Made by a program: the position numbers and the translations under genes. Below are positions 1 to 6,599 of a stretch of DNA of 8,035 bases, piece after piece; position 1 is the stretch's first letter, and each line of letters starts with the position of its first letter. Below the pieces are notes generated by a model. The model saw only the letters and a list, made by a program, of their open reading frames with translations, was not told the origin of the DNA and made no database searches. The stretch spans positions 1 to 8,035 of the forward strand of contig JAZGFA010000131.1 in assembly GCA_036478975.1 (NCBI GenBank). Reading direction: 5' to 3'. This DNA is from Robiginitomaculum sp036478975 (GTDB lineage: Bacteria > Pseudomonadota > Alphaproteobacteria > Caulobacterales > Maricaulaceae).

Positions 1-505
1 CGGCGTCATGAATAAGCAAGTCCATGGTTACGGAAACGTCACTGCCACGAATATTCCATGCGCCCATGCGAGACGCCTCTATGCGGGTTGGCCGCTCCGG
101 TAAATCATATAATCCCATGGCCTGAAAGACGAGCCGTTCTTGGTGGCCAATGGCGAGGGTCAACCCGTTTTCGCGCGCAAGTTTGATGAGGATTTGCGCC
201 TCTCCGGGGGTCTGGGAAATCGGCTTTTCTATCAGCACGGATTTCCCTGCCGCGAGCGCGCGGCTCGCATTGCTAAAGTGGGACGCGGCGGGGCTGGCTA
301 TGGTGACAATGTCTACGGCGTCTAAGAACGGGCCGAGGGCGTCAAAGCCTGTTGCCCCGTGTTTAGCGGCGAGGGCGTCCGCCGCCGCGCCGTTAACGTC
401 ATAAATGGCGGTGAGAGTGACGAGGTCACTAGCCGTATACTTGCCCGCATGATAGCCGCCAAAAACGCCTGATCCGATAATGCCTGCGCGCAATTTTTGT
501 GTCAT
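1..505 (-). CDS. Gfo/Idh/MocA-family NAD(P)-dependent oxidoreductase, N-terminal 168 residues (cut by window start)
   Basis: Reading leftward from ATG at 505 gives 168 open codons running off the window. The start MTQKLRAGIIGSGVFGGYHA holds a Rossmann GxGxxG (G11, G13, G16). Further on are the family's EKP signature (E93-K94-P95, after VLI), a GHxxR motif (G120, H121, R124) and MDLLIHD with D162 and H166, matching the D-x-x-x-H pair that opens the C-terminal sugar-binding domain. The family oxidises or reduces sugar hydroxyls and carbonyls with NAD(P) in the cytoplasm. The GVFGGYHAGK start and the D-x-x-x-H-D ending resemble members acting on UDP-amino sugars (for example UDP-GlcNAc 3-dehydrogenase, GnnA-like), but this is a memory-based impression and the substrate is unknown. 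AGGA at 514-517 lies 8 nt before the ATG, which supports this start. The gene is divergent from ugd, 123 bp apart. Family call is firm; specific function is not. Confidence 0.88.
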   Translation of the reverse strand, partial: MTQKLRAGIIGSGVFGGYHAGKYTASDLVTLTAIYDVNGAAADALAAKHGATGFDALGPFLDAVDIVTIASPAASHFSNASRALAAGKSVLIEKPISQTPGEAQILIKLARENGLTLAIGHQERLVFQAMGLYDLPERPTRIEASRMGAWNIRGSDVSVTMDLLIHDA

Positions 506-561
506 AAAAATTTTCCTGTCCCTGGGGGGAGCTTTACACTCATAGCGATGTCTATTCTCAT

Positions 562-567
562 TATACT
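562..567 (+). promoter_or_regulatory. Possible -10 box for ugd in the 506-628 divergent spacer
   Basis: TATACT at 562-567 is one base from the TATAAT consensus and would start transcription near 574, giving a leader of about 55 nt to the ugd ATG. No good -35 hexamer sits 16-18 bp upstream (TTTACA at 533-538 is too far), so the call rests on the -10 match alone. The rest of the 123-bp spacer holds the ribosome binding sites of both divergent genes and a small AT inverted repeat, AATTA-TG-TAATT at 605-616, just before the ugd Shine-Dalgarno. Confidence 0.3.
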
Positions 568-616
568 ATGGCGCGCGGCGATAGGGCAATGTATGAATGG
601 GGTGAATTATGTAATT

Positions 617-622
617 AAAGGG
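617..622 (+). promoter_or_regulatory. Shine-Dalgarno that fixes the ugd start
   Basis: AAAGGG at 617-622 is 6 nt before ATG 629. The frame is open further back to a TTG at 497, which would add 44 residues. This site, and the fact that the protein's Rossmann strand begins directly at the 629 ATG, decide for 629. Confidence 0.75.
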
Positions 623-628
623 TGTCTT

Positions 629-1933
629 ATGCGCGTTGCAATGATTGGGACTGGTTATGTTGGACTTGTGTCCGGCGTGTGCTTTGCAGATTTTGGCCAT
701 ATCGTCACCTGCGTTGATAAGGATCCGGCCAAAATTAAAACTCTCAATGATGGCGGCGTGCCGATATTTGAGCCGGGCCTAGAAGATCTGGTCGCGAAAA
801 ATGTTGCCCAAGGGCGACTCTCTTTTACCACCGATATTACGGACGCGGTTGCGGGGGCGGACGCGGTGTTTATCGCCGTTGGCACTCCGGCGCGGCGCGG
901 CGATGGCCATGCGGATTTGTCCTATGTTTACGCGGCTGCGGAGGAAATCGCCGGCGTGATTGACGGCTTTACTATGGTGGTGACAAAATCCACCGTTCCA
1001 GTCGGCACGGGCGATGAGGTCGCCGCGATTATCAAAAGGACGCGGCCGGATAGCGACGTTGCCGTTGTGTCTAATCCGGAGTTTTTGCGTGAGGGCGCGG
1101 CTATTCGCGACTTTAAACATCCTGACCGGGTTGTTGTCGGAACCGACGATGCGCGCGCCGTGGAGCTTATGAAGAAGCTTTATCGCCCGATATATTTAAA
1201 CGATACGCCCATGCTATTTACCAATCGGCGCACATCCGAGCTGATTAAATATGCGGGCAATGCGTTTCTTGCCACCAAAATCACCTTCATCAATGAGATG
1301 GCGGATTTGTGCGAAAAGGTCGGCGCGAACGTGCAAGAAGTGTCGCGCGGCATTGGCCTTGACGGGCGCATTGGCAAAAAGTTTTTAAACGCCGGCCCCG
1401 GCTATGGTGGGTCATGCTTTCCTAAAGATACATTGGCCGTGGTGAAAACCGCCCAAGACGCCGGCGCGCCTTTGCGTATTGTTGAGACGGTGGAGCGGGT
1501 CAATAAGGAACGCAAAAAAGCTATGGCCGGCAAAATTATTGACACATGCGGCGGCGCGGTGAAGGGTAAAACCATCGCGGTTTTAGGCCTAGCGTTTAAG
1601 CCCAACACCGATGATATGCGCGATGCGCCGAGCCTTGATATTATCCCCGCCCTGCAAGCGGCAGGGGCAAATGTGCGCGCCTATGATCCCGAAGCCATGG
1701 GAGAAGCGAAGCATTTACTGACGGATGTTACCTATACTGATAATGCCTATGACTGCGCGCGCGGGGCCGATTGCCTCGTGATTATTACCGAATGGGACCA
1801 GTTTCGCGCCCTTGACCTTAGCGCGGTGAAGGCGTCAATGACGGCCCCAGTTTTGGTGGACTTGCGTAATATTTACCGCCCGGATCACATGGCAGAGCTC
1901 GGCTTTACCTATGCCAGTATTGGGCGCGGGTAA
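629..1933 (+). CDS. ugd: UDP-glucose 6-dehydrogenase (Ugd)
   Basis: This cytoplasmic enzyme oxidises UDP-glucose twice with NAD+ to UDP-glucuronate, a precursor for capsule, exopolysaccharide and LPS. The protein has 434 residues, the usual length for the bacterial TuaD/RkpK-type class. The N-terminus MRVAMIGTGYVGLVSG carries GxGxxG (7-12). Then come VGTP (84-87), KSTVPVGT (120-127), NPEFLREG with E151 (149-156), the ELIKYAGN helix with K207 and N211, and the catalytic loop GPGYGGSCFPKD with nucleophile C263. The C-terminal Rossmann domain has GLAFKPNTDDMRDAPS (320-335, with substrate-binding D328 and R331) and VLVDLRN (408-414). The loop reads GGSCFPKD, as in UDP-glucose rather than GDP-mannose dehydrogenases, so AlgD is unlikely although GDP-mannose genes are adjacent. 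The last 25 bp overlap the end of the opposing isomerase gene. All key residues are present. Confidence 0.95.
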   Translation: MRVAMIGTGYVGLVSGVCFADFGHIVTCVDKDPAKIKTLNDGGVPIFEPGLEDLVAKNVAQGRLSFTTDITDAVAGADAVFIAVGTPARRGDGHADLSYVYAAAEEIAGVIDGFTMVVTKSTVPVGTGDEVAAIIKRTRPDSDVAVVSNPEFLREGAAIRDFKHPDRVVVGTDDARAVELMKKLYRPIYLNDTPMLFTNRRTSELIKYAGNAFLATKITFINEMADLCEKVGANVQEVSRGIGLDGRIGKKFLNAGPGYGGSCFPKDTLAVVKTAQDAGAPLRIVETVERVNKERKKAMAGKIIDTCGGAVKGKTIAVLGLAFKPNTDDMRDAPSLDIIPALQAAGANVRAYDPEAMGEAKHLLTDVTYTDNAYDCARGADCLVIITEWDQFRALDLSAVKASMTAPVLVDLRNIYRPDHMAELGFTYASIGRG

Positions 1934-3105
1934 GCGCTGTCGCTGTCGCGCAGGTTTGCCGCATGATCGCTAGCAATAGCCGCCGCGCCGAGGATGTGAT
2001 AAAACGTGCTGGTCGGCATAATAGGCTCAATGATTTCGCCGCGCCGGCCTAATTTATCAACCCAACCACCCTTAATTTCAACGGACAAATAGCGCTTGAA
2101 AATTGTTTCGATAATCTCGCCCGCCGCATTGTCCATGCCCTCACGTCCCGCTTGGGCTTGCACGATACTCGCTTTCAAATATTCGGTTTGCGGCCATGTG
2201 CGGTATGTGCCGCTGCTCTTGCCCAATTGCATGTTGACCGTATCGCTAATCAAGCCGAGCTTGGGGTGACGGCCCAGTTTCACTGCGCTATCGTAAAGGC
2301 CATCGGCGTAATGGTCGACGTCAACGCCGCTGCGGCGCGAATATTCACGCAGTAGCCAACACCATTCCAGCATATGGCCTGGCTCTACCGGGCCGCCATT
2401 GCCGATATGATAGCGCCAGTCCGCATAGAAAAACTCGATGATTGTGCGGGTCATTGGCTCAAAGAATATATCGGTGAACAGGGTATAGATTCTGCCGACG
2501 CGCTCTAAAATAGCCGCATCACCCGTGGCGTCATAAAGCGCCATTAGCGCTTCAAATAAATGCATATGCGGGTTTTGACGGCGCGGCAAGCTGGGCGGAA
2601 CGCCCTCTAGCCAGCCGCCATTACTTGCGGCGGCGTGGCTGTCCAAAAATGCTAATGTGTCATAGGCGGTTTTAAGCGACGCTTCGTCTTTAAACGCCAT
2701 ATAGCGCCAGGCTCCGGCGAGGATAACAAACGCTTGGGCGTAGCTATCGCGCTGCCCGTCAAGCAAGCTGCCATCCGCGTTTAGTAGGTGCGCGCAACCC
2801 TTATAACCTGTGCCGGAAACAGTCTCTCCGCCCTGACACCCCGGCCCCATAAGGTAGTTCCACGCATGATCGGAGGCGGCGCGCGCCCCGTCAAACCACC
2901 CCATATGGGCGGCGTGTGCGTAGACGTAAGCTTGGCGCGCTTGCACGCGCACGCGGCGGCTATGGTCAATGTCGGGCGCTCCGCATAGGGCAAGCTGTTC
3001 GTAATAGCCGCCTTCGGGATCGTGGGCGAATTTCGCCCAATAGGGCAAGGCGTCCTGCTGACACCAGTGCGTAAATTTAGCGCTTTGTTTGAGAAAGTTT
3101 TCCAC
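1909..3105 (-). CDS. AGE-family sugar isomerase, probable mannose-6-phosphate isomerase
   Basis: The 398-residue protein belongs to the N-acylglucosamine 2-epimerase (AGE) family, an all-helical (alpha/alpha)6 barrel. Visible family landmarks are RVRVQARQAY (51-60), D120 and Y122 of DSYAQAF, NPHMHLFEALMAL (178-190), PGHMLEW (242-248) with H244, TWPQTEYLKA (303-312), GGWVD (347-351) and MPTSTFYHIL (363-372) with H370. H244 and H370 match in position the catalytic histidine pair of AGE enzymes. The family includes GlcNAc 2-epimerases, mannose isomerases, cellobiose epimerases and, in rhizobia, mannose-6-phosphate isomerases. Because the gene follows manC by 2 nt, and that ManC lacks an isomerase domain, fructose-6-phosphate/mannose-6-phosphate interconversion is the best inference. 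The start is GTG at 3103-3105; GGAG at 3117-3120, inside the end of manC, is 11 nt away, a long spacing that suggests translational coupling. The 3' end overlaps ugd by 25 bp. Confidence 0.85.
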   Translation of the reverse strand: MENFLKQSAKFTHWCQQDALPYWAKFAHDPEGGYYEQLALCGAPDIDHSRRVRVQARQAYVYAHAAHMGWFDGARAASDHAWNYLMGPGCQGGETVSGTGYKGCAHLLNADGSLLDGQRDSYAQAFVILAGAWRYMAFKDEASLKTAYDTLAFLDSHAAASNGGWLEGVPPSLPRRQNPHMHLFEALMALYDATGDAAILERVGRIYTLFTDIFFEPMTRTIIEFFYADWRYHIGNGGPVEPGHMLEWCWLLREYSRRSGVDVDHYADGLYDSAVKLGRHPKLGLISDTVNMQLGKSSGTYRTWPQTEYLKASIVQAQAGREGMDNAAGEIIETIFKRYLSVEIKGGWVDKLGRRGEIIEPIMPTSTFYHILGAAAIASDHAANLRDSDSAYPRPILA

Positions 3106-3107
3106 GG

Positions 3108-4205
3108 CTATAAAAGCTCCGTGGCGTCTTTGGCTTTAAGCTGGGCAATGACTTTCTTCACGTCTTGGGCTTTATCGGCGGCCATAACCAGCACCGCATC
3201 TCCGGTGGCGACAATGACAATATTATCCAGCCCGATAGCGGCGACGGTTACGCCTTCGCTCGCGCGGATATAGTTATTTTTGCAATCAATAGACACAACG
3301 TCGCCGATTTCCGGCTCCATATCATCACGCTTATGGCTCATTTGCGCCAGTGCGCTCCAAGAGCCAATATCGTTCCAGCCGACATCAACCGGCGCGACCA
3401 TGGCGACATTGCTGGCCGCTTCCATAATGGCGTAATCAAGGGATTCGCTACGGCAATCCCTAAAGGCTGTTGGGTCAAGGGTGATGACATTTTGCGTGTC
3501 ATCTGAGGCGGCAAGCGTAGCCTTGGATGCGGCTAAAATATCAGGGGCGTGCGTTTCAAAGGCGGCGTTCATGGCTTTTGCCGAGAACAGGAATATGCCC
3601 GCATTCCAGAAATACTCGCCGCTATCAAGATAGGCCTGCGCCCGCGCGCTATCAGGCTTTTCAACAAAGGCCTGCACCCCGTAAACGTCTTCGCCCATGG
3701 CCGCGCCGCGTTTAATGTAGCCAAAACCGGTTTCTGGACGGCTTGGCTGTATGCCGAGTACGGTAAGCTGCCCGTCCTTGGCCGCGTCAACGCCCGCGCT
3801 AACGCAACGCCAGAATCCGTCTTTGTCATCAATGTGATGGTCGGCGGCGAGCAGTAATATCAGCGCGTCCTCATCGCTCTCGCCAATGACTTGCGCGGCA
3901 ATGGCTGCGACCGGGGCGGTGTTGCGGCCAAAGGGCTCGAGGATAATTTTATGGGGCGCGCCGCCAGCTTGCGCGCATTGCTCGGTAATTAGGGCTTCGT
4001 GATGGGCGGCGCAGACAAAGCTTGGAGCGCCGATTTTAAAATCCATCTGCGGGGCGTCCAGGCGCAAAAGCGTCTCTTGCAGCAGGGAGCGCTCGGTCAC
4101 TAAAGCATGGTATTGCTTAGGCCGGGCCTTGCGTGAGAGCGGCCACATACGTGTGCCCGAGCCTCCGCTCATTATCACTGGGTATATTATTGTCATACCA
4201 TCCAC
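3108..4205 (-). CDS. manC: Mannose-1-phosphate guanylyltransferase, monofunctional (ManC)
   Basis: The enzyme joins mannose-1-phosphate and GTP to make GDP-mannose in the cytoplasm. The 365 residues form one nucleotidyltransferase domain: PVIMSGGSGTRMWPLSR (9-25) with PKQ (29-31), EPFGRNTAPV (90-99), ADHHI (121-125, where many homologues have SDHxI), VEKPD (181-185), WNAGIF (200-205), SLDYAIME (255-262), DVGWNDIGSW (274-283) and a GLDNIVIVATGDAVLV strand (325-340). Bifunctional ManC/XanB/AlgA proteins are about 470-480 residues with a C-terminal cupin isomerase; this one stops before that domain. The start is taken as GTG 4203-4205, with GGGA at 4214-4217 spaced 8 nt. ATG at 4194-4196, three codons in, is an alternative but has only a GG-rich run too close to it. 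First gene of a two-gene operon with the AGE-family isomerase. No phosphomannomutase gene is present in the window. Confidence 0.93.
   Translation of the reverse strand: MDGMTIIYPVIMSGGSGTRMWPLSRKARPKQYHALVTERSLLQETLLRLDAPQMDFKIGAPSFVCAAHHEALITEQCAQAGGAPHKIILEPFGRNTAPVAAIAAQVIGESDEDALILLLAADHHIDDKDGFWRCVSAGVDAAKDGQLTVLGIQPSRPETGFGYIKRGAAMGEDVYGVQAFVEKPDSARAQAYLDSGEYFWNAGIFLFSAKAMNAAFETHAPDILAASKATLAASDDTQNVITLDPTAFRDCRSESLDYAIMEAASNVAMVAPVDVGWNDIGSWSALAQMSHKRDDMEPEIGDVVSIDCKNNYIRASEGVTVAAIGLDNIVIVATGDAVLVMAADKAQDVKKVIAQLKAKDATELL
3117..3120 (-). promoter_or_regulatory. Shine-Dalgarno of the isomerase gene, inside the manC end
   Basis: On the minus strand GGAG (3120-3117) lies within the Glu-Leu-Leu-stop codons of manC and 11 nt before the GTG start at 3105. 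The long spacing and non-ATG start suggest that ribosomes finishing manC re-initiate here. Confidence 0.45.
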
Positions 4206-4213
4206 ACTATCAA

Positions 4214-4217
4214 TCCC
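4214..4217 (-). promoter_or_regulatory. Shine-Dalgarno supporting the GTG start of manC
   Basis: On the minus strand AGGCGGGA ends at 4214; the GGGA part is 8 nt before GTG 4205 but 17 nt before the ATG at 4196, so spacing favours the GTG. The added residues are only Met-Asp-Gly. Confidence 0.5.
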
Positions 4218-4245
4218 GCCTCTTATAATTGGGCAAGTAGACAGG

Positions 4246-4251
4246 CTTATA
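4246..4251 (-). promoter_or_regulatory. Possible -10 box for the manC-isomerase operon
   Basis: TATAAG on the minus strand (4251-4246) would start transcription near 4239, about 34 nt before the manC GTG. The -35 region near 4269-4274 is poor. The hexamer GCGAGT (minus strand, 4263-4258) lies 6 nt upstream of this box and is also an arm of the inverted repeat at 4314-4329. A second TATAAG at 4227-4222 is too close to the start codon to be the main promoter. Confidence 0.3.
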
Positions 4252-4313
4252 TCTAAAACTCGCCAAGGAAGTCTTAAGGATAGAGGGAAATATTTAAAAT
4301 ATACGCGTTATGA

Positions 4314-4329
4314 GCGAGTTAATACTCGC
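4314..4329. repeat. Inverted repeat, candidate operator of the divergent manC / DUF5916 promoters
   Basis: GCGAGT-TAAT-ACTCGC has perfect 6-bp arms around a 4-nt spacer. It sits between where a -35 would be and the consensus TATAAT at 4335-4340, a common place for a repressor site. A third copy of the hexamer, ACTCGC, is at 4258-4263 on the manC side. The regulator is unknown. A 6-bp arm can arise by chance; position and the extra copy are what make it worth listing. Confidence 0.4.
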
Positions 4330-4334
4330 AATCC

Positions 4335-4340
4335 TATAAT
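4335..4340 (+). promoter_or_regulatory. Consensus -10 box for the DUF5916 gene
   Basis: TATAAT at 4335-4340 matches the sigma-70 -10 consensus exactly. The hexamer 17 bp upstream (GAGCGA, 4312-4317) is a poor -35, which fits a promoter needing an activator or one controlled by the inverted repeat overlapping it. The predicted start near 4347 gives a leader of roughly 75 nt. Confidence 0.5.
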
Positions 4341-4387
4341 AAACCTGTACAAAACATATAAGCGGAGTGGGGGCTACGCACTTATAA

Positions 4388-4401
4388 AGGCCTAATGGCC
4401 T
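4388..4401 (+). repeat. Short inverted repeat in the leader before the DUF5916 ribosome binding site
   Basis: AGGCC-TAAT-GGCCT has perfect 5-bp GC-rich arms and ends 9 nt before the AGGGA Shine-Dalgarno. It could form a small hairpin in the mRNA leader or be a protein-binding site. It shares the TAAT centre with the inverted repeat at 4314-4329, though the arms differ. No run of T follows, so it is not an intrinsic terminator. Confidence 0.35.
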
Positions 4402-4410
4402 AAAAGTAGT

Positions 4411-4415
4411 AGGGA
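4411..4415 (+). promoter_or_regulatory. Shine-Dalgarno supporting the TTG start of the DUF5916 gene
   Basis: AGGGA at 4411-4415 is 7 nt before TTG 4423. The TTG gives a complete signal peptide with a Lys-Lys n-region; no ATG in this frame nearby would do so. Confidence 0.65.
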
Positions 4416-4422
4416 ATATAAC

Positions 4423-6597
4423 TTGAACGCCACAATCAAGAAAACCGCGCTTAATACGGCAGGGCTATGCGTTTTAACAGGGCTAATGGGCGGTATTGCC
4501 CATGCTCAGCACGCTGCGCCGCGCCATGACATTATCAAAATTAGCGAAGACCAAGCGCCACGCATTGACGGGGATGTGTCCGACGCCATATGGCGCACGG
4601 CGCCGGTTATAGACAGTTTTTTCCAAATAAACCCTGTCGAGGGCGGCGCGCCGAGCGAGCGGACCGAGGTGCGGATGGTCTACAGCAAAACCCATCTTTA
4701 TATCGCCGCGTCAATGTATGATGGCGCGCCTGAGGATATTACCGCCAAGGTGATGACTCGCGATACGGATGTGGACAAAGATGACTACATTCAGTTTTTC
4801 ATCGACAGCTATAATACACGCCGCGACAGCCATTTCTTTATGGTCAGCCCAACCGGCGCGCGCCGGGACGGCTTGACGGAAAACAACCGTAAATTTGCGC
4901 CGGAATGGGATACGATTTGGGGGGCAAAAACCAAAATTACCGATGAGGGCTGGTTTGCCGAAATCGCTATTCCGTTTCGCAGTTTTTCCTATGATGAAAA
5001 TGCGCAGAGCTGGGGTTTTGAAATCAAGCGCCGCATTGCCCGTAAAAACGAAGACATTACATGGTCACAGCCCAGCCAAAGCCTGGCCCCCCATGACGTG
5101 TCAGAAATTGGCCGCCTTAGCGGCGTCAAGGGCACGGATGTGGGGCGCGGCCTTGATGTCTCGCTCTACGCTACGGGGCAAGCGACCTATGATTGGGACA
5201 GCGCGCGGAGCGAAACCGCCTTTGATCCGAGCGTCAATTTATCTTATAAAATCACGCCAGCCCTCACGGGCACAATGACGCTCAATACGGATTTTTCCGA
5301 TACGCCGCTTGATGCGCGGCAAGTGAACACTAACCGCTTTTCGCTATTTTTCCCGGAAACCCGCGAGTTCTTTTTGCAAGATCAAAACCTATTTGCCTTT
5401 GGTGGGCGGCCTATGCGCTCGCCTAACGGTTTGCCATTTTTCTCGCGCCGCATTGGCATAGTGGGCGGGCAATCGGTCGGCATTGACGGGGGGCTAAAGC
5501 TGTCTGGCTCCCTCGGACCTGTGAATATTGGTGCGTTGTCCACCCGCACCGCCGATGAGAACGGGCTAGAGGGGCAGACCCTTTCTGTCATGCGCCTGTC
5601 CACCGATGTTGGCAGCGGCTCTCGCATGGGCATGATTGTCACGGACGGAGACCCGAGCGGGCGGCGCAATAACACGGTTTTTGGCCTAGACGGCCAGTTT
5701 AAATCTAAGACCCTTGTGCCGGGTAAAAACTTTGCCGCCGACGCCTATTACCTGACGTCCCAATCGGGCGATGACGACCCGAGCGGGGAAAGCTACGGCT
5801 TTGAAATTGCCTATCCTAATGACAAGGTGAATTGGTATTTGCGCGCCAAACATATCGACGAGGGTTATAACCCCGCCATGGGCTTCACCAATCGTAGCGG
5901 TATTCGAAGTTATGATGGCCAATACCGCCTGCGTAAACGCTATAAGGGCCGTAATGTGCGCTTTGACACTGCGGGCTTTTTTGGCAATGCCACCACCGAT
6001 ATTGGCGGAGACGGGCAGAGCAGCCAGGCCGGGTTATACGGTCAGCGCGTTTGGCAAAACGGCTCTTACTTTATGACATTCCATTGGCGCGACAGCGATA
6101 AATTAGACGCGGTTTTTCGTCTTCCGGGCGGGGCAAGTGTGCCCATTGGCGAATATAACTGGAACCGCCATAGCGTGGTTTATGATACGGGCGGCTCTCG
6201 TGATTGGCGTATTAATGCGGAATATGAAGTCGGCGATTGGTATGACGGGGAGCGGATTTATTATAATGGCAGCGCCGAATATCGCCCGTCAAAACATGTA
6301 AATTTAAAGACCGCCTATCGCCAGCATGATATTTCCGTATCGGGCGGCGACGTGCAGATTAAGGTTTTCTCCGGCGATGTTATCCTCAACATCACGCCGG
6401 ATATGCAAATCTCCAATCAAATTCAATATGACAATATTTCAGAAGGTTTAGGCTATTTTAGCCGGTTCCGCTGGGCGGTTCGTCCGCAGACAGAATTGCT
6501 TGTGACCTATTCCCACGGCGCGCAGGCCGATAGGGATATTCTGCGTTCAGAATTTAGCGGTCTGTCCGTGCGCCTTGGCAATACCTATCGTTTTTAG
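4423..6597 (+). CDS. Exported DUF5916 protein with N-terminal CBM9-like domain, probable outer-membrane beta-barrel
   Basis: The product has 724 residues. It begins with a signal peptide (KK at 6-7, hydrophobic to about 25, likely cut after AHA28). Residues about 44-220 look like the carbohydrate-binding family 9-like (DOMON-type) fold: RIDGDVSDAIW (47-57), DDYIQFFID (120-128), TGARRDG (144-150), GWFAEIAIPFRSF (176-188) and WGFEIKRRI (197-205). From about 230 to the end is a DUF5916 domain with FFPETREFFL and many alternating polar/aromatic strands such as DVSLYATGQATYDW, WYLRAKHI and RFDTAGFF. It ends in LGNTYRF with terminal Phe, as expected for BAM-assembled barrels. Homologues are usually annotated only as DUF5916 or hypothetical; roles in glycan binding or uptake are guesses. 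The start is TTG, backed by a well-placed AGGGA. The gene is divergent from manC and ends 2 bp from the convergent yggT-like gene. Confidence 0.85.
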   Translation: MNATIKKTALNTAGLCVLTGLMGGIAHAQHAAPRHDIIKISEDQAPRIDGDVSDAIWRTAPVIDSFFQINPVEGGAPSERTEVRMVYSKTHLYIAASMYDGAPEDITAKVMTRDTDVDKDDYIQFFIDSYNTRRDSHFFMVSPTGARRDGLTENNRKFAPEWDTIWGAKTKITDEGWFAEIAIPFRSFSYDENAQSWGFEIKRRIARKNEDITWSQPSQSLAPHDVSEIGRLSGVKGTDVGRGLDVSLYATGQATYDWDSARSETAFDPSVNLSYKITPALTGTMTLNTDFSDTPLDARQVNTNRFSLFFPETREFFLQDQNLFAFGGRPMRSPNGLPFFSRRIGIVGGQSVGIDGGLKLSGSLGPVNIGALSTRTADENGLEGQTLSVMRLSTDVGSGSRMGMIVTDGDPSGRRNNTVFGLDGQFKSKTLVPGKNFAADAYYLTSQSGDDDPSGESYGFEIAYPNDKVNWYLRAKHIDEGYNPAMGFTNRSGIRSYDGQYRLRKRYKGRNVRFDTAGFFGNATTDIGGDGQSSQAGLYGQRVWQNGSYFMTFHWRDSDKLDAVFRLPGGASVPIGEYNWNRHSVVYDTGGSRDWRINAEYEVGDWYDGERIYYNGSAEYRPSKHVNLKTAYRQHDISVSGGDVQIKVFSGDVILNITPDMQISNQIQYDNISEGLGYFSRFRWAVRPQTELLVTYSHGAQADRDILRSEFSGLSVRLGNTYRF

Positions 6598-6599
6598 AT

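Noticed and set aside
140..404. Two small plus-strand open frames in the first 400 bases
   Set aside because: They lie antisense to a clear oxidoreductase frame, have no family resemblance and are shadows of its codon pattern.
497..628. Upstream TTG extension of ugd by 44 residues
   Set aside because: The added residues do not resemble the family, the extension would overlap the divergent gene's start region, and a good Shine-Dalgarno plus the Rossmann strand point to ATG 629.
629..1933. GDP-mannose 6-dehydrogenase (AlgD) because of the adjacent manC operon
   Set aside because: The catalytic loop GPGYGGSCFPKD and the N-terminal GTGYVGLVSG are of the UDP-glucose type, and manC is in a separate convergent operon.
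3022..3857. Several plus-strand open frames of 60-113 codons within manC
   Set aside because: All are antisense to conserved ManC motifs and lack ribosome sites or recognisable domains.
4206..4422. A small gene (88 codons from 4129) spanning the divergent region
   Set aside because: It begins inside manC on the opposite strand, its translation is low-complexity AT-driven sequence, and the stretch is better explained as promoters and inverted repeats.
4465..4476. Lipoprotein lipobox around Cys16 of the DUF5916 protein
   Set aside because: The residues before the Cys are A-G-L, so the -1 position is Leu rather than Gly, Ala or Ser; a normal signal peptidase I site (AHA) follows at 26-28.
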